A DNA stretch of 64,000 nt from contig CASGCS010000003.1 in assembly GCA_949300025.1 (NCBI GenBank), forward strand, positions 25,175-89,174, written 5' to 3'. The stretch is from an uncultured bacterium. GTDB lineage: Bacteria > Bacteroidota > Bacteroidia > Bacteroidales > UBA932. The position numbers and the translations under genes were made by a program. This document shows positions 34,004 to 43,200 of the stretch, piece after piece; position 1 is the stretch's first letter, and every line of letters begins with the position of its first letter. A model generated the notes under the pieces. That model did no database searches. It saw only the letters and a list, made by a program, of their open reading frames with translations, and was not told where the DNA came from.

Positions 34004-36499
34004 ATGCACATTCAACTCTCGAACGAGCTCAACGATATTATCACCTTTGCCAAGGAAGAGGCTGTCAGACTCGGCAACTTTACAATTACCACAGACCATC
34101 TTGTACTTGCCGTTCTGCGGCACGAAGAAAACAAGGCTGTCGACACTCTCAAGGCACTTGAAGTGAACATATTTTCACTCAAGAACAACATAGAACAGAA
34201 GTTGCGGAAAACAGAAACCGTGCCGCTCGAACTTTCAGACAAGATTGTACTTTCAAAAGCCGGAGAGAACGCACTCAAGGTAATGTTTCTGGAAGCAAGG
34301 TCGATGGGAGAACTCGTCCCCGGACCCGAACATCTCATGCTTGCCATATTCAGAGGCGGGGCGTGGTCTTATGCGCTCGACTTTTTCGAAGAGAACAAAA
34401 TAAACTACAACAGGTTCAGGGAGACCCTTTCCAAAGGCAGGGAGCCCGAGCAGGCCGAAGGAGCGCGGGCAGAATATGATTTCAAGGAAGAGGGTGCAGA
34501 GCAGATGCAGCCGCAGCAGGAGCCGCAGCCCCTGCAGCGCAAAGGCCAGAAAAAAAGTTCATCTCCCGTACTCGACAATTTCGGCTACGACCTTACACGT
34601 GCCGCCGCGGAAGAGAAACTCGACCCGGTGGTGGGGCGCGACAAGGAGATTGAAAGATTGGCCCAGATTCTTGGCAGGAGAAAAAAGAACAACCCTGTAC
34701 TGATAGGCGAACCGGGGGTGGGAAAATCTGCGATTGCAGAAGGGCTGGCAATAAAAATTGCAAAAAGAGAAGTTTCCAGGACCTTGAGAAACAAAAGAAT
34801 AATATCGCTCGACATCGGTTCTGTCGTTGCAGGCACCAAATATCGCGGACAGTTTGAGGAGAGAATGAAGGCTGTGCTCAACGAACTGTCGAAAAATCCG
34901 GATATCATACTGTTTATAGATGAGATACACACGCTTGTAGGAGCAGGAGGCGCCGCAGGTTCGCTCGATGCGGCAAACATGCTGAAGCCCGCTCTTGCAC
35001 GCGGAGAAATACAGTGCATAGGAGCCACTACACTGGATGAATTCAGGCAGTTCATAGAAAAGGACGGGGCGCTTGAGAGGCGTTTCCAGAAAATAATGGT
35101 GGAACCAACCACCCGCGAACAGACCCTGCTTATTTTGCAGAACATAAAGGAGCGTTACCAGAAACACCATAACGTGGTCTATACAGACCAGGCCCTGAAA
35201 CTTTGCATCTCTCTGAGCGAAAGATATATCACAGACCGCTATCTGCCCGACAAGGCAATAGACATCATGGATGAGGCCGGAAGCCGTGTCCACCTGAAAA
35301 ACCTGAAAACTCCCAAAAGAATCTATGAAAAGGAAGCTGCCGTTGAAAAGTTCAGAGAGCAGAAAGAGCTTGCCGTAAAGGAGATGGATTTCCGCAAGGC
35401 GGCAATGTACAGAGATTTGGAGAAGAGCCATACGGAAGAGCTGGACAGATTGCGCAGGCTCTGGGAGACAAGAATGGAGAAACATCCCGATAAGGTAGAC
35501 GGAGAAGACATTGCCGAGGCGGTAAGCATGGCCACATCCATTCCTGTAAACAGGATTGCCGAGAGCGAAAGCAACAAACTGCTCGGCATGCGCGCCGAAC
35601 TGGAAAAAGAGATTATCGGACAGAGCGAGGCCATAGACAAGGTGACAAGGGCTATCCTGCGCAACAGAGCCGGACTGAAAGACCCCGACAAACCGATAGG
35701 GACCTTCCTCTTTCTCGGCCCCACCGGCGTAGGCAAGACACAGTTAGCCAAGAAACTGGCGCAATGCATGTTCGACACTCAGGATGCACTCATAAGGGTA
35801 GACATGAGCGAGTATATGGAAAAACATGCGGTAAGCAGGCTTATAGGAGCCCCTCCGGGATATGTAGGATACGACGAGGGCGGACAGCTCTCGGAAAGGG
35901 TAAGGCGCAAGCCGTACGCCGTAGTGCTGCTTGACGAAATTGAAAAGGCCCATCCGGACATATTCAACATTCTGCTTCAGATATTGGATGAAGGCCGGCT
36001 TACAGACAGCAACGGCCGCCACATAGACTTCAGAAACACAGTCATTATCCTTACGTCAAACATCGGCACCAAAGAGTTGAAGGAGTTCGGCAACGGGCTC
36101 GGCTACTCAAAGGCCAGAGAGAGGGACAACTACGAAAAGGAGATAATCGGCAAGGCGATACGCAACACCTTTACGCCGGAGTTGCTCAACAGGCTCGACG
36201 AACAGATTCTCTTCAACTCCCTTACAAGAGAAGATCTGGAAAAGATAATAGAGATTGAACTCAAGGGGCTGTATGAAAGAGTCAGGGAGGCAGGATACAG
36301 CCTCAGGATAACGGCATCTGCGAAAAAGTTCGTGGCCGAGGCCGGATACGACAGGCAATACGGGGCAAGACCGCTCAAAAGGGCCATAAGACGTTATATC
36401 GAAGACCCTGTGGCAGAGGCCATAATTGCAAAGAAGGCCAAACCGGGCGAATCCATAACCGTAAAACTGAATGGAAAGAAAAACGACACGACAGTATAG
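34004..36499 (+). CDS. clpC: ATP-dependent Clp protease ATPase subunit, ClpC/ClpA class
   Basis: An 831-residue AAA+ unfoldase with two ATPase domains. The N-terminal Clp-N double repeat covers about 1-140. A linker with a Gln/Pro-rich stretch (EQMQPQQEPQPLQ) follows. The first Walker A is GEPGVGKSAIAEG with Walker B IILFIDEIHTL. A short UVR-like middle region (MDFRKAAMYRDLEKS) is shorter than ClpB's coiled coil. The second Walker A is GPTGVGKTQLAKK, with VVLLDEIEKAHPD. It feeds unfolded proteins to ClpP. The ATG at 34004 begins the Clp-N domain; the open frame upstream of it has no matching homologous sequence. Confidence 0.92.
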   Translation: MHIQLSNELNDIITFAKEEAVRLGNFTITTDHLVLAVLRHEENKAVDTLKALEVNIFSLKNNIEQKLRKTETVPLELSDKIVLSKAGENALKVMFLEARSMGELVPGPEHLMLAIFRGGAWSYALDFFEENKINYNRFRETLSKGREPEQAEGARAEYDFKEEGAEQMQPQQEPQPLQRKGQKKSSSPVLDNFGYDLTRAAAEEKLDPVVGRDKEIERLAQILGRRKKNNPVLIGEPGVGKSAIAEGLAIKIAKREVSRTLRNKRIISLDIGSVVAGTKYRGQFEERMKAVLNELSKNPDIILFIDEIHTLVGAGGAAGSLDAANMLKPALARGEIQCIGATTLDEFRQFIEKDGALERRFQKIMVEPTTREQTLLILQNIKERYQKHHNVVYTDQALKLCISLSERYITDRYLPDKAIDIMDEAGSRVHLKNLKTPKRIYEKEAAVEKFREQKELAVKEMDFRKAAMYRDLEKSHTEELDRLRRLWETRMEKHPDKVDGEDIAEAVSMATSIPVNRIAESESNKLLGMRAELEKEIIGQSEAIDKVTRAILRNRAGLKDPDKPIGTFLFLGPTGVGKTQLAKKLAQCMFDTQDALIRVDMSEYMEKHAVSRLIGAPPGYVGYDEGGQLSERVRRKPYAVVLLDEIEKAHPDIFNILLQILDEGRLTDSNGRHIDFRNTVIILTSNIGTKELKEFGNGLGYSKARERDNYEKEIIGKAIRNTFTPELLNRLDEQILFNSLTREDLEKIIEIELKGLYERVREAGYSLRITASAKKFVAEAGYDRQYGARPLKRAIRRYIEDPVAEAIIAKKAKPGESITVKLNGKKNDTTV

Positions 36500-36525
36500 C
36501 GCACAACATCAAGCGAACCGCAGGC

Positions 36526-37428
36526 TTACGCCAGTTGCAGAAGGTATTTGGTGCTGCCTCTGTTTCTGATTTTGAAGTAACCCGGCGGAAGATCGCCCAA
36601 AATCAGGGAGCCTTCGAGCGAAGGCTTCTTTTTGAGCAGTTTCCGCTCCGAGACCCGTTCAAAACTTTCCCTGTCCACATAATACTCCACGGCCACGCGT
36701 TCCGACACCCGTCCGAAACCCAGAGAGGAATAGACGGCTCCGCGCGACCATTCGTTGTCTGAATAGCTCATTATCTCTATGGGATGCACCCCTTCACTCT
36801 GCAAATCGGTCACGAAAGCCTTCAGAAGCCTGCCCATACCCCCAATGACCCTGCAATCCGGCAATGATGCATACCGTATCCACTCGTATGAGTTATACTC
36901 CACCTCTCCATTTGCACCCTGACGTACAATCTTGCGCCCGAACGAAAAGGTTGCAGCGGCAACTGTTGTCTCTCCATACTCCAGGGCATAACGGTACTTG
37001 CACCTGGCGCTGCCATAGGAATGATACTTTTCAAGAAAATCCTGCAACTCTCCTGATTTGCCTTCGGAAATGATCCTGCTGTTTGAAAGCAGCCTGCACT
37101 TTCTTGCAAAAACAGGCCTGAAACGGCCCAGACGCGCAAGGATACGCTCTCTTATCCACCTGTCATGAAACCACCTGTCTTCATAGAGATACATAAAATC
37201 GTCATATCCGCCGGATGCGGCAAGATTTTCCAGCACCGCGGCAAATTCAGGCGAATCAATCTTAGGGTTTTTCCCGTCGGTTCCGAACTCATCCATACAG
37301 ACCAGAGTTACGGCAAGACGATAATCGGGAAAAAGCAGCAGTTCCCCGCTCTCCATGCAGCGGAGACCGTTCTGCCGCAGAAACAGCAGAAATTCCCTTT
37401 TGAAATTTCCCGATGAATGGAGTGTCAT
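36526..37428 (-). CDS. Protein of unknown function with a phage endonuclease-associated GNAT-like C-terminal region
   Basis: A 300-residue soluble protein. Residues of about 1-110 are not recognised. The second half reads CKYRYALEYGETTVAAATFSF, then EWIRYASLPDCRVIGGMGRLLKAF, then IMSYSDNEWSRGAVYSSLGF. This order and spacing (host-iron-out-like MTFG strand, RY..VIGG..KLL.AF, then SYxDxxWSxGxxYxxLGF) is the pattern I know from C-terminal domains of phage-encoded endonuclease-like proteins, where it resembles an acetyltransferase fold. Here it occurs in a chromosomal protein with its own TAATTTTG promoter ending 7 bases before the ATG. Function is unknown. It lies between clpC and a two-component system. 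Confidence 0.6.
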   Translation of the reverse strand: MTLHSSGNFKREFLLFLRQNGLRCMESGELLLFPDYRLAVTLVCMDEFGTDGKNPKIDSPEFAAVLENLAASGGYDDFMYLYEDRWFHDRWIRERILARLGRFRPVFARKCRLLSNSRIISEGKSGELQDFLEKYHSYGSARCKYRYALEYGETTVAAATFSFGRKIVRQGANGEVEYNSYEWIRYASLPDCRVIGGMGRLLKAFVTDLQSEGVHPIEIMSYSDNEWSRGAVYSSLGFGRVSERVAVEYYVDRESFERVSERKLLKKKPSLEGSLILGDLPPGYFKIRNRGSTKYLLQLA

Positions 37429-37435
37429 AACGGGA

Positions 37436-37443
37436 CAAAATTA
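37436..37443 (-). promoter_or_regulatory. -7 box TAATTTTG of the unknown GNAT-like gene
   Basis: A perfect TAnnTTTG element on the minus strand ending 7 bases before the ATG at 37428; the expected leader is only about 3 bases. Confidence 0.55.
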
Positions 37444-37456
37444 AGAAAACGCCGTC

Positions 37457-38764
37457 TTATGGAAAAATCAGTCTGAAAGTTTTGGTATAGACAGGCCGTC
37501 GCACACTGTCTGAATAACCGTACTGTCTTGTTGAAGGACGGATAAGCTGCAGGGAACCGTTGTGCAGGCTCATTATTCTGCGCGATACCGGAAGACCTAT
37601 TCCCGAGCCATCCTTTTTCGTAGTGAAAAAAGGGACAAAAATCTGCTCCCTGATATTGTCGCCGACAGGCTGCCCGTCGTCGCTGACATCTATCGCAACC
37701 TGCTCCTGCTCGTTTATACAACCGGCCCTTATCCCGATACGGGACGCTCCCGCTTCCACACTGTTTTTAAGCAGATTTACCACTACCCTTTCAATCAAAG
37801 CCTCGTCTGCATTTACAATCAATTCAGCAGGAAGCACCTCTACCGTAAATTCGGCTCCGCAGCCCTTGAACAGCAGCATCATTCTCTCTATAAACTCTCC
37901 GACCGAAAAGAGCCTGCATACAGGTGCGGGAATCGCGGCAAACTTCCTGTAATCTTCTGTAAACTTCATAAGGGAGGACGAAGTGCTCTGTATGGTTTCC
38001 AGACCTTCGCGCAACTTCTCTCTGTCGGTACACCCCTGCAGCTGCCCGCACAGCGAATTTATAGGCGCAATACTGTTCATTATCTCATGCGTCAAAACGC
38101 GTGTGAGCTTCACCCATGCCTCAACTTCGTTACTGTCAATTACATGGTAGATATTGTTAAGTACAAAAATATCCAGAACCTTCTTTTCAAAAGAAATTCT
38201 GGAGCGGCTCGCCGATATTTCGCCCCCGCCGTTTTCCAGTTTGTACGAAAGCATCTTCACCTCTCCAGGCTGCATTTCAAAGAGTTCATCCTTGAGTCTC
38301 CCGTCTATTTTCTCCAGCTGCTCCAGGTGGGTAAAAACACTCACCCCCAACAATTCAAGCATCTTGTCATTGCAGATTTCCACACGCCCCTCCTGGTCGG
38401 CGGCAAAAATACCGGCATTCACCTTATCCATGATAAGCCCGTAGTAGCGTTCGTTCCGGCGGGCATTCTGCTTCTCTTCCCGTATAATGGCCGAGATTTT
38501 CTCCAACGCCCTGGCTACAGCCTTGTTGTTGCGGTCGTGGAAGCGCATTGAGAAATCGTTGTTTCTGATTGCTTCCAGCATAAGGTTGATTTTTGACGAG
38601 GCATTTGCCGCATTTCTGAAAGAGAGAACAAGCACCGCAACAAGCGCCGCAAAACAAATTACGGCAGCATAAACCGCACCTCTCTCCGAGCAAAAAAGAG
38701 CGGCAGACGAAACCGTGGCCGCAGCAACGGCAACCGCAGCGGATATTGCCAGATTGTTTCTCAT
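37457..38764 (-). CDS. Sensor histidine kinase (NtrY-like)
   Basis: A 435-residue kinase with two N-terminal membrane helices (about 5-50) and a very short periplasmic loop. A HAMP-like linker and a PAS domain follow (YYGLIMDKVNAGIFAADQEG). The phospho-acceptor histidine is in RVLTHEIMNSIAPI. The ATP-binding domain shows NLLKNSVEAGA (N box), DVSDDGQP (G1) and GSGIGLPVSRRI (G2). With so little extracytoplasmic sequence it probably senses membrane or cytoplasmic signals. Its ATG overlaps the end of the response-regulator gene by 4 bases, so the two are translationally coupled and form one system. Confidence 0.88.
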   Translation of the reverse strand: MRNNLAISAAVAVAAATVSSAALFCSERGAVYAAVICFAALVAVLVLSFRNAANASSKINLMLEAIRNNDFSMRFHDRNNKAVARALEKISAIIREEKQNARRNERYYGLIMDKVNAGIFAADQEGRVEICNDKMLELLGVSVFTHLEQLEKIDGRLKDELFEMQPGEVKMLSYKLENGGGEISASRSRISFEKKVLDIFVLNNIYHVIDSNEVEAWVKLTRVLTHEIMNSIAPINSLCGQLQGCTDREKLREGLETIQSTSSSLMKFTEDYRKFAAIPAPVCRLFSVGEFIERMMLLFKGCGAEFTVEVLPAELIVNADEALIERVVVNLLKNSVEAGASRIGIRAGCINEQEQVAIDVSDDGQPVGDNIREQIFVPFFTTKKDGSGIGLPVSRRIMSLHNGSLQLIRPSTRQYGYSDSVRRPVYTKTFRLIFP

Positions 38765-40101
38765 AACAGTTCTATCGAATACCGTTTCATCTTATTATAG
38801 AGAGTCTGTCTGGATATGCCAAGCCTCTGCGCGGTAAGAGAGAGATTACCCCCGCTCTTTTGCAATGCTTCGCAGATTGCCTTTCTCTCCACCTCTTCCA
38901 GCGTACCTGCCATGCCCGCGGGAGCGACGGCACTCTCCTCTATCTGCAAATCCCTTTTTGTAACTTCACTCGAACTGCACACTATAACCGCCTTTTCTAT
39001 CACATGGCGCAGTTCTCTTATGTTTCCGCGCCAACTGCATGAAAGCAACGCCTTTCCCGCGCTTTCACCAAGCGAGAGAGACTTGTCGTATTTTTTTGCA
39101 AAACAGTCGAGAAACATCTCCGAAAGAGGAAGAATATCGGCACTCCTTTCGCGAAGCGGAGGCAGTTCCAGATGAATTGTATTTATCCTGTAAAACAAAT
39201 CCTCTCTGAAACTTCCGTTTGCAACCGCCTCATACAGATTTCTGTTGGTTGCACAGAGCAGCCTTATGTCCACGGGGACGCTTTTGCTGCTGCCCACTTT
39301 GGTCACACAGCGCTTCTGAAGCACATTGAGCAGTTTGGACTGCTGGTGCAGCGGAAGATTCCCTATCTCGTCAAGGAAAAGCGTTCCTCCATGAGCCTCT
39401 TCTATATAGCCGGTCCGCTCGGTGCGGGCATCTGTAAAGGCACCCTTCACATGTCCGAAAAGTTCACTTTCAAAAAGAGTTTCGGCTATGGCACCCATAT
39501 CCACACATACCAGTTTGCGGCCCGCCCTGCGGGAGAGCCTGTGTATTTCCCGGGCCAGCAAATCCTTTCCGGTTCCGTTTTCTCCGGTAATGAGTATGTT
39601 TGCATCTGTAACGGCCACTTTCTCAACCGTATCCTTCAGGCGCTTCATTACAGAGGTTTGCCCCCAATACATCTGCTCCTCTCCGGTATCGTTCCCGGGA
39701 ACGCTGCGACCGCCCCTGCTGAACGCATACGCATTGCGGAGCACCTCCACAAGTCTGGCGTTATCCCACGGTTTCTCTACAAAATCGTAAGCACCTTCCT
39801 TTATCGCCCTCACGGCAAGCTCAATCTCTGCATAAGCGGTAAAAAGAACCACCGCCACATCAGGATAGCGTCTCTTTATCTCCTTGAGCCAATAGAATCC
39901 TTCATTACCGTTGTTTATACCTGCCGCAAAGTTCATGTCTAGCAGAACGACATCCGCCGAACGGTCTCTGATGGCAGTTATCATGCCTGCCGGAGACGAG
40001 AGGGTCGTTACACTGGCGAAAATGTCAGACAGAAGCATCTTCACAGAAACCAGAATATTTCTGTTGTCATCTACAACCAATATGTTTCCCTCTCTTTTCA
40101 C
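38761..40101 (-). CDS. Sigma-54-dependent response regulator (NtrC/AtoC family)
   Basis: A 446-residue three-domain activator. The receiver domain carries the acidic pair in VVDDN and the phospho-accepting D55 in VVLLDMNF. The AAA+ domain has Walker A TGENGTGKDLLARE, the sigma-54 contact loop as ESELFGHVKGAFTDA (GAFTDA instead of GAFTGA), Walker B GGTLFLDEIGNL and an arginine-finger region. A Fis-type helix-turn-helix closes the protein (NLSLTAQRLGISRQTLYNKM). The start codon is GTG. It lies 21 bases after the ABC permease gene in the same transcript and probably activates this operon; candidate binding and promoter sites are at 45921-45958 and 45850-45865. Confidence 0.9.
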   Translation of the reverse strand: MKREGNILVVDDNRNILVSVKMLLSDIFASVTTLSSPAGMITAIRDRSADVVLLDMNFAAGINNGNEGFYWLKEIKRRYPDVAVVLFTAYAEIELAVRAIKEGAYDFVEKPWDNARLVEVLRNAYAFSRGGRSVPGNDTGEEQMYWGQTSVMKRLKDTVEKVAVTDANILITGENGTGKDLLAREIHRLSRRAGRKLVCVDMGAIAETLFESELFGHVKGAFTDARTERTGYIEEAHGGTLFLDEIGNLPLHQQSKLLNVLQKRCVTKVGSSKSVPVDIRLLCATNRNLYEAVANGSFREDLFYRINTIHLELPPLRERSADILPLSEMFLDCFAKKYDKSLSLGESAGKALLSCSWRGNIRELRHVIEKAVIVCSSSEVTKRDLQIEESAVAPAGMAGTLEEVERKAICEALQKSGGNLSLTAQRLGISRQTLYNKMKRYSIELL

Positions 40102-40122
40102 TGCCGCAAATATAGTTCGATT

Positions 40123-42456
40123 TTATTCGTTTCTCAAACTCTCCACAGGATTGGAACGGGCTATTCTCAGACACTGGCAACTTACGGTTACGGCCGTAAT
40201 TGCGGCAAGGGCTGCAAAGACTGCAAGACAGACCAGAGGATTGAGGGAAATCCTGTAGGCAAAGTTTTCAAGCCAGCGCCCGACGACAATCCATGCCACA
40301 ACCGCTGCAAAGACAAAACTTACGGCAAGAATCAAAAGATAGCGTTTGTTGAACATTTTTAAAATTCCTCCCGTAGTGGCACCGAATACCTTGCGCACCG
40401 CTATTTCACGCCTTCTGTACTGGCTGTCGAACATTACTAGGCCGAACACTCCGATAATGCTTATAAAGACCGCAAGCAGCGAAAAAATAGTTATTTGGGA
40501 AGAGAGCTTGCTCTCCTTCTGATATGTCTCATCCAGAATCTGGTCATAGAATCTCAGTTCAAAGGCATATTCCGGGTCGAATGAATTCAGTACCTCTCTT
40601 ATGCCGGACATGGCGTCAAACATGTTCGTACCGGCATCCACCCTCACATTCAGAACAGAACAGGGATAGTCCTTCATCTTGACGATGAGCACCGGCTCCG
40701 CCTCCGATCTGAGCGATGAAAATTTGGAATTCTCACATATTCCTATGACTTCATACCAGTCTCCAAACTTCAGTTTCCTGCCCACATCCACGGTCTCGGG
40801 AAATTTGTCGCGTGTGAGCTGGTTTACAATAATGACATTGGTGTCACGCGGCGAGATGTCGCGTCCTTCTATCAGTTCAATGCCCATAGTCTTCAGATAA
40901 TCCTGCTCCGCAAAGAGAGTGCGCGGGTCTACATTGTCTCCGTTTATATCCTGGAAAACCCACCCCTGGGTATTGTCCGATTCTCCGAGAGTACTCCATG
41001 AAAGTGCCGCGGAGCAGACATAAGGCAGCCTGCGCACCGCTTCTGCAACCGTATTCTTATCTTCGGGCATCTGGGCAGGATAACCTATATCGCATACAAT
41101 CAGTTCATCCTTCGCAAAACCGTAATCGGCCGAACGTGTAAGGTAATTTCTTTGCAGAAGCATGAACAGTGCCGCTATCATGAGTGCGGCAGAGGTAAAG
41201 AACTGGACTCCTATCACAAATGTCCTGATTGATTTACCGGCGGGCGAGAGTCCGAAATTTCCCTTCAGGGCTACGGCCGGAGAGTAGGAAGTAGTTCTTA
41301 TCGCCGGTATTGCTCCCGCAATCAGGGCAACGGCAATTACGACAGCAAATGACAACGCCACGGCCGGCATATTTTCCGCCGGCGCCGTTCCTGCTTCAGT
41401 AAGTTTGGCAATCGGGCTCTCCGCAAACAGAGCCAAAAGCCCGAGAGCCGCAAAAAACGACACGAGGCAGATAAGCAGCGACTCTGTAATTATCGCTCCG
41501 CGCAGCGAACGCACCGTGGCGCCAAGTATCTTTTGCGTATTGATGCTCTGCAATCTGACCGGAATAAGGGAATTTGCGAAATTCACATAGTTGATTGAGG
41601 CTATCAGTATAATGGCTATGGCTATGGAAACAAGCATCAACTGCATTGAGGTGCTGACCGGGGCAACCGGAGAGCCCTCCACCCCCTCCAGATAACGCAG
41701 TTCCGTTATACCCGCAAATTCAAACGAGGTGCGGAACGCCTGCTTTCCGGCCTTCCGGTTCAACTGCTGCAGATGCAGATTCGTTCCCCTCTCTATCTCC
41801 GCCAGAGAATTCCCGGCCCTGATAAACATCGTAAAACTGTTATATCCCCAGTTCTTCATCTGGTCGTTGGAAATGAAAATTTTGGAATAGAGTATGTTCC
41901 TTATGAAACAGTTTGCGGGAAAATCCTTGTAGACGCCGCTTATGAAAATCTCTCCCGCTCTGTCTACGGTCTTGCCCACCACGTCGGCCGTACCGAAATA
42001 TCTGAGTGCAAAACTTTCCGGAACAATCACCGCATTTTCCTGTTCAAGGCAGTTTTCCCCTCCTGCAATCATCCTGAAACCAAAGAACTCGGGAAAGTTT
42101 GCCGAGACACCTATGTTGTCCTCCTTTATATAATTTCCCTCCACATAAAAGGTCCGGGCATTGTTTCCGTAATCGCCATACAGGACATACTGAGCCTCGG
42201 GATGCGACATGGAGGCGATGGTCTCCGCCCACGGATAACTTATGTATGTAAAATCCACTCCATCTTTGTCCTTGCTGTAGACCATGTATATGTTTTCCGC
42301 ATCACTGATTGAGGTGTTGAAGGTGGCATCGCACCACACCTGCATCACAATCATCATGAAAGCGGTGAAGGCAACCGAAAGCCCGAGCAGGTTGAGCACT
42401 GTCGACAGCTTGAACCTTTTGAGTATAAAGCGCAGATTTCTAAACAGTGTATTCAT
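40123..42456 (-). CDS. ABC transporter permease (MacB/FtsX-like, two half-permease)
   Basis: A 777-residue permease with the duplicated FtsX architecture: an N-terminal helix (LSTVLNLLGLSVAFTAFMMI), a periplasmic MacB_PCD domain of about 200 residues, three helices near 270-400, a second cytoplasm-side start (IRTFVIGVQFFTSAALMIAALFML), a second periplasmic domain and three final helices. RRREIAVRKVFGAT is the typical FtsX-family motif. In Bacteroidota such permeases work with a separate ATPase, a HlyD-type adaptor and TolC to expel peptides, lipids or drugs. Its stop lies 21 bases before the regulator gene; the ATPase gene ends 2 bases before its start. Confidence 0.85.
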   Translation of the reverse strand: MNTLFRNLRFILKRFKLSTVLNLLGLSVAFTAFMMIVMQVWCDATFNTSISDAENIYMVYSKDKDGVDFTYISYPWAETIASMSHPEAQYVLYGDYGNNARTFYVEGNYIKEDNIGVSANFPEFFGFRMIAGGENCLEQENAVIVPESFALRYFGTADVVGKTVDRAGEIFISGVYKDFPANCFIRNILYSKIFISNDQMKNWGYNSFTMFIRAGNSLAEIERGTNLHLQQLNRKAGKQAFRTSFEFAGITELRYLEGVEGSPVAPVSTSMQLMLVSIAIAIILIASINYVNFANSLIPVRLQSINTQKILGATVRSLRGAIITESLLICLVSFFAALGLLALFAESPIAKLTEAGTAPAENMPAVALSFAVVIAVALIAGAIPAIRTTSYSPAVALKGNFGLSPAGKSIRTFVIGVQFFTSAALMIAALFMLLQRNYLTRSADYGFAKDELIVCDIGYPAQMPEDKNTVAEAVRRLPYVCSAALSWSTLGESDNTQGWVFQDINGDNVDPRTLFAEQDYLKTMGIELIEGRDISPRDTNVIIVNQLTRDKFPETVDVGRKLKFGDWYEVIGICENSKFSSLRSEAEPVLIVKMKDYPCSVLNVRVDAGTNMFDAMSGIREVLNSFDPEYAFELRFYDQILDETYQKESKLSSQITIFSLLAVFISIIGVFGLVMFDSQYRRREIAVRKVFGATTGGILKMFNKRYLLILAVSFVFAAVVAWIVVGRWLENFAYRISLNPLVCLAVFAALAAITAVTVSCQCLRIARSNPVESLRNE

Positions 42457-42458
42457 CT

Positions 42459-43151
42459 CTATCGTATATTATGGTTCATTGTAACAGATGAAATTTTGCC
42501 GTCGAACATCTCTATGGTTCTTCGGGCATACTCGGCATCGCGCCTGCTGTGGGTAACCATTACAACCGTTGTCCCCGCATTGTTGAGTTCAGTGAGAATC
42601 TTCATGACCTCGGTTCCGTTTTTGGAGTCCAGATTTCCTGTAGGTTCGTCTGCCAGAATCAGTTCGGGGCTAAGAACCACCGCCCTCGCTATTGCCACTC
42701 TCTGCTGCTGCCCGCCGGAAAGCTGATGCGGAAAATGCTTTGCCCGATGGCTTATGGCCATTCTCTCCATGATTTCATTCACCATTTTCTTTCTCAGTGC
42801 CGGAGCCATCTTCAGGTAAGTTATGGGAAGTTCTATGTTCTCATAAACTGTCAGTTCGTCTATAAGATTGAAACTCTGAAAAATAAAACCGATCTTTCCT
42901 CTTCTGAGAAATGTTCTGTCTCTCTCGTTCAGCGTAGAGACATCCTCACCGTTCAGGAAGTATTTGCCCGATGTGGGATTGTCGAGCAGCCCCAGTATAT
43001 TGAGGAGCGTGGTTTTGCCGCATCCCGACGGGCCCATTATGGCCACGAATTCACCTTTGTCAACCTCCAGATTGAGGTTGTCTACCGCTATTGTCTCAAC
43101 CTCCACGGTACGGAAGGATTTTACGAGATTTTCCGTTTTAATTACGCACAT
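42459..43151 (-). CDS. ABC transporter ATPase (LolD/MacB class)
   Basis: A 230-residue ATPase. It has Walker A GPSGCGKTTLLNIL, Q-loop FIFQSFNLIDELTVYENIELP, signature LSGGQQQRVAIARA, Walker B LILADEPTGNLDSKNG and H-loop VMVTHSRRDAEYA. The sequence around the signature and DEPTGNLD is typical of the MacB/LolD class that powers FtsX-like permeases by mechanotransmission. It lies between the adaptor gene (49 bases, containing a tandem 21-bp repeat) and the permease gene. Confidence 0.93.
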   Translation of the reverse strand: MCVIKTENLVKSFRTVEVETIAVDNLNLEVDKGEFVAIMGPSGCGKTTLLNILGLLDNPTSGKYFLNGEDVSTLNERDRTFLRRGKIGFIFQSFNLIDELTVYENIELPITYLKMAPALRKKMVNEIMERMAISHRAKHFPHQLSGGQQQRVAIARAVVLSPELILADEPTGNLDSKNGTEVMKILTELNNAGTTVVMVTHSRRDAEYARRTIEMFDGKISSVTMNHNIR

Positions 43152-43157
43152 GTCTAT

Positions 43158-43199
43158 TATGTTTGATTTTACATTAATTATGTTTGATTTTACATTAAT
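43158..43199. repeat. Tandem 21-bp direct repeat, two perfect copies
   Basis: The 21-base unit at 43158-43178 is repeated exactly at 43179-43199. It fills nearly the whole gap between the adaptor gene (ends 43201) and the ATPase gene (starts 43151). The start of a third unit may be seen as TCTATTTG. It is AT-rich with no evident hairpin and could be a recent slippage duplication or a binding site. Confidence 0.9.
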
Positions 43200-43200
43200 T

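Noticed and set aside
34559..35485. A 308-codon minus-strand open frame opposite clpC
   Set aside because: It is a shadow of the conserved AAA+ gene, with no recognisable domain or promoter.
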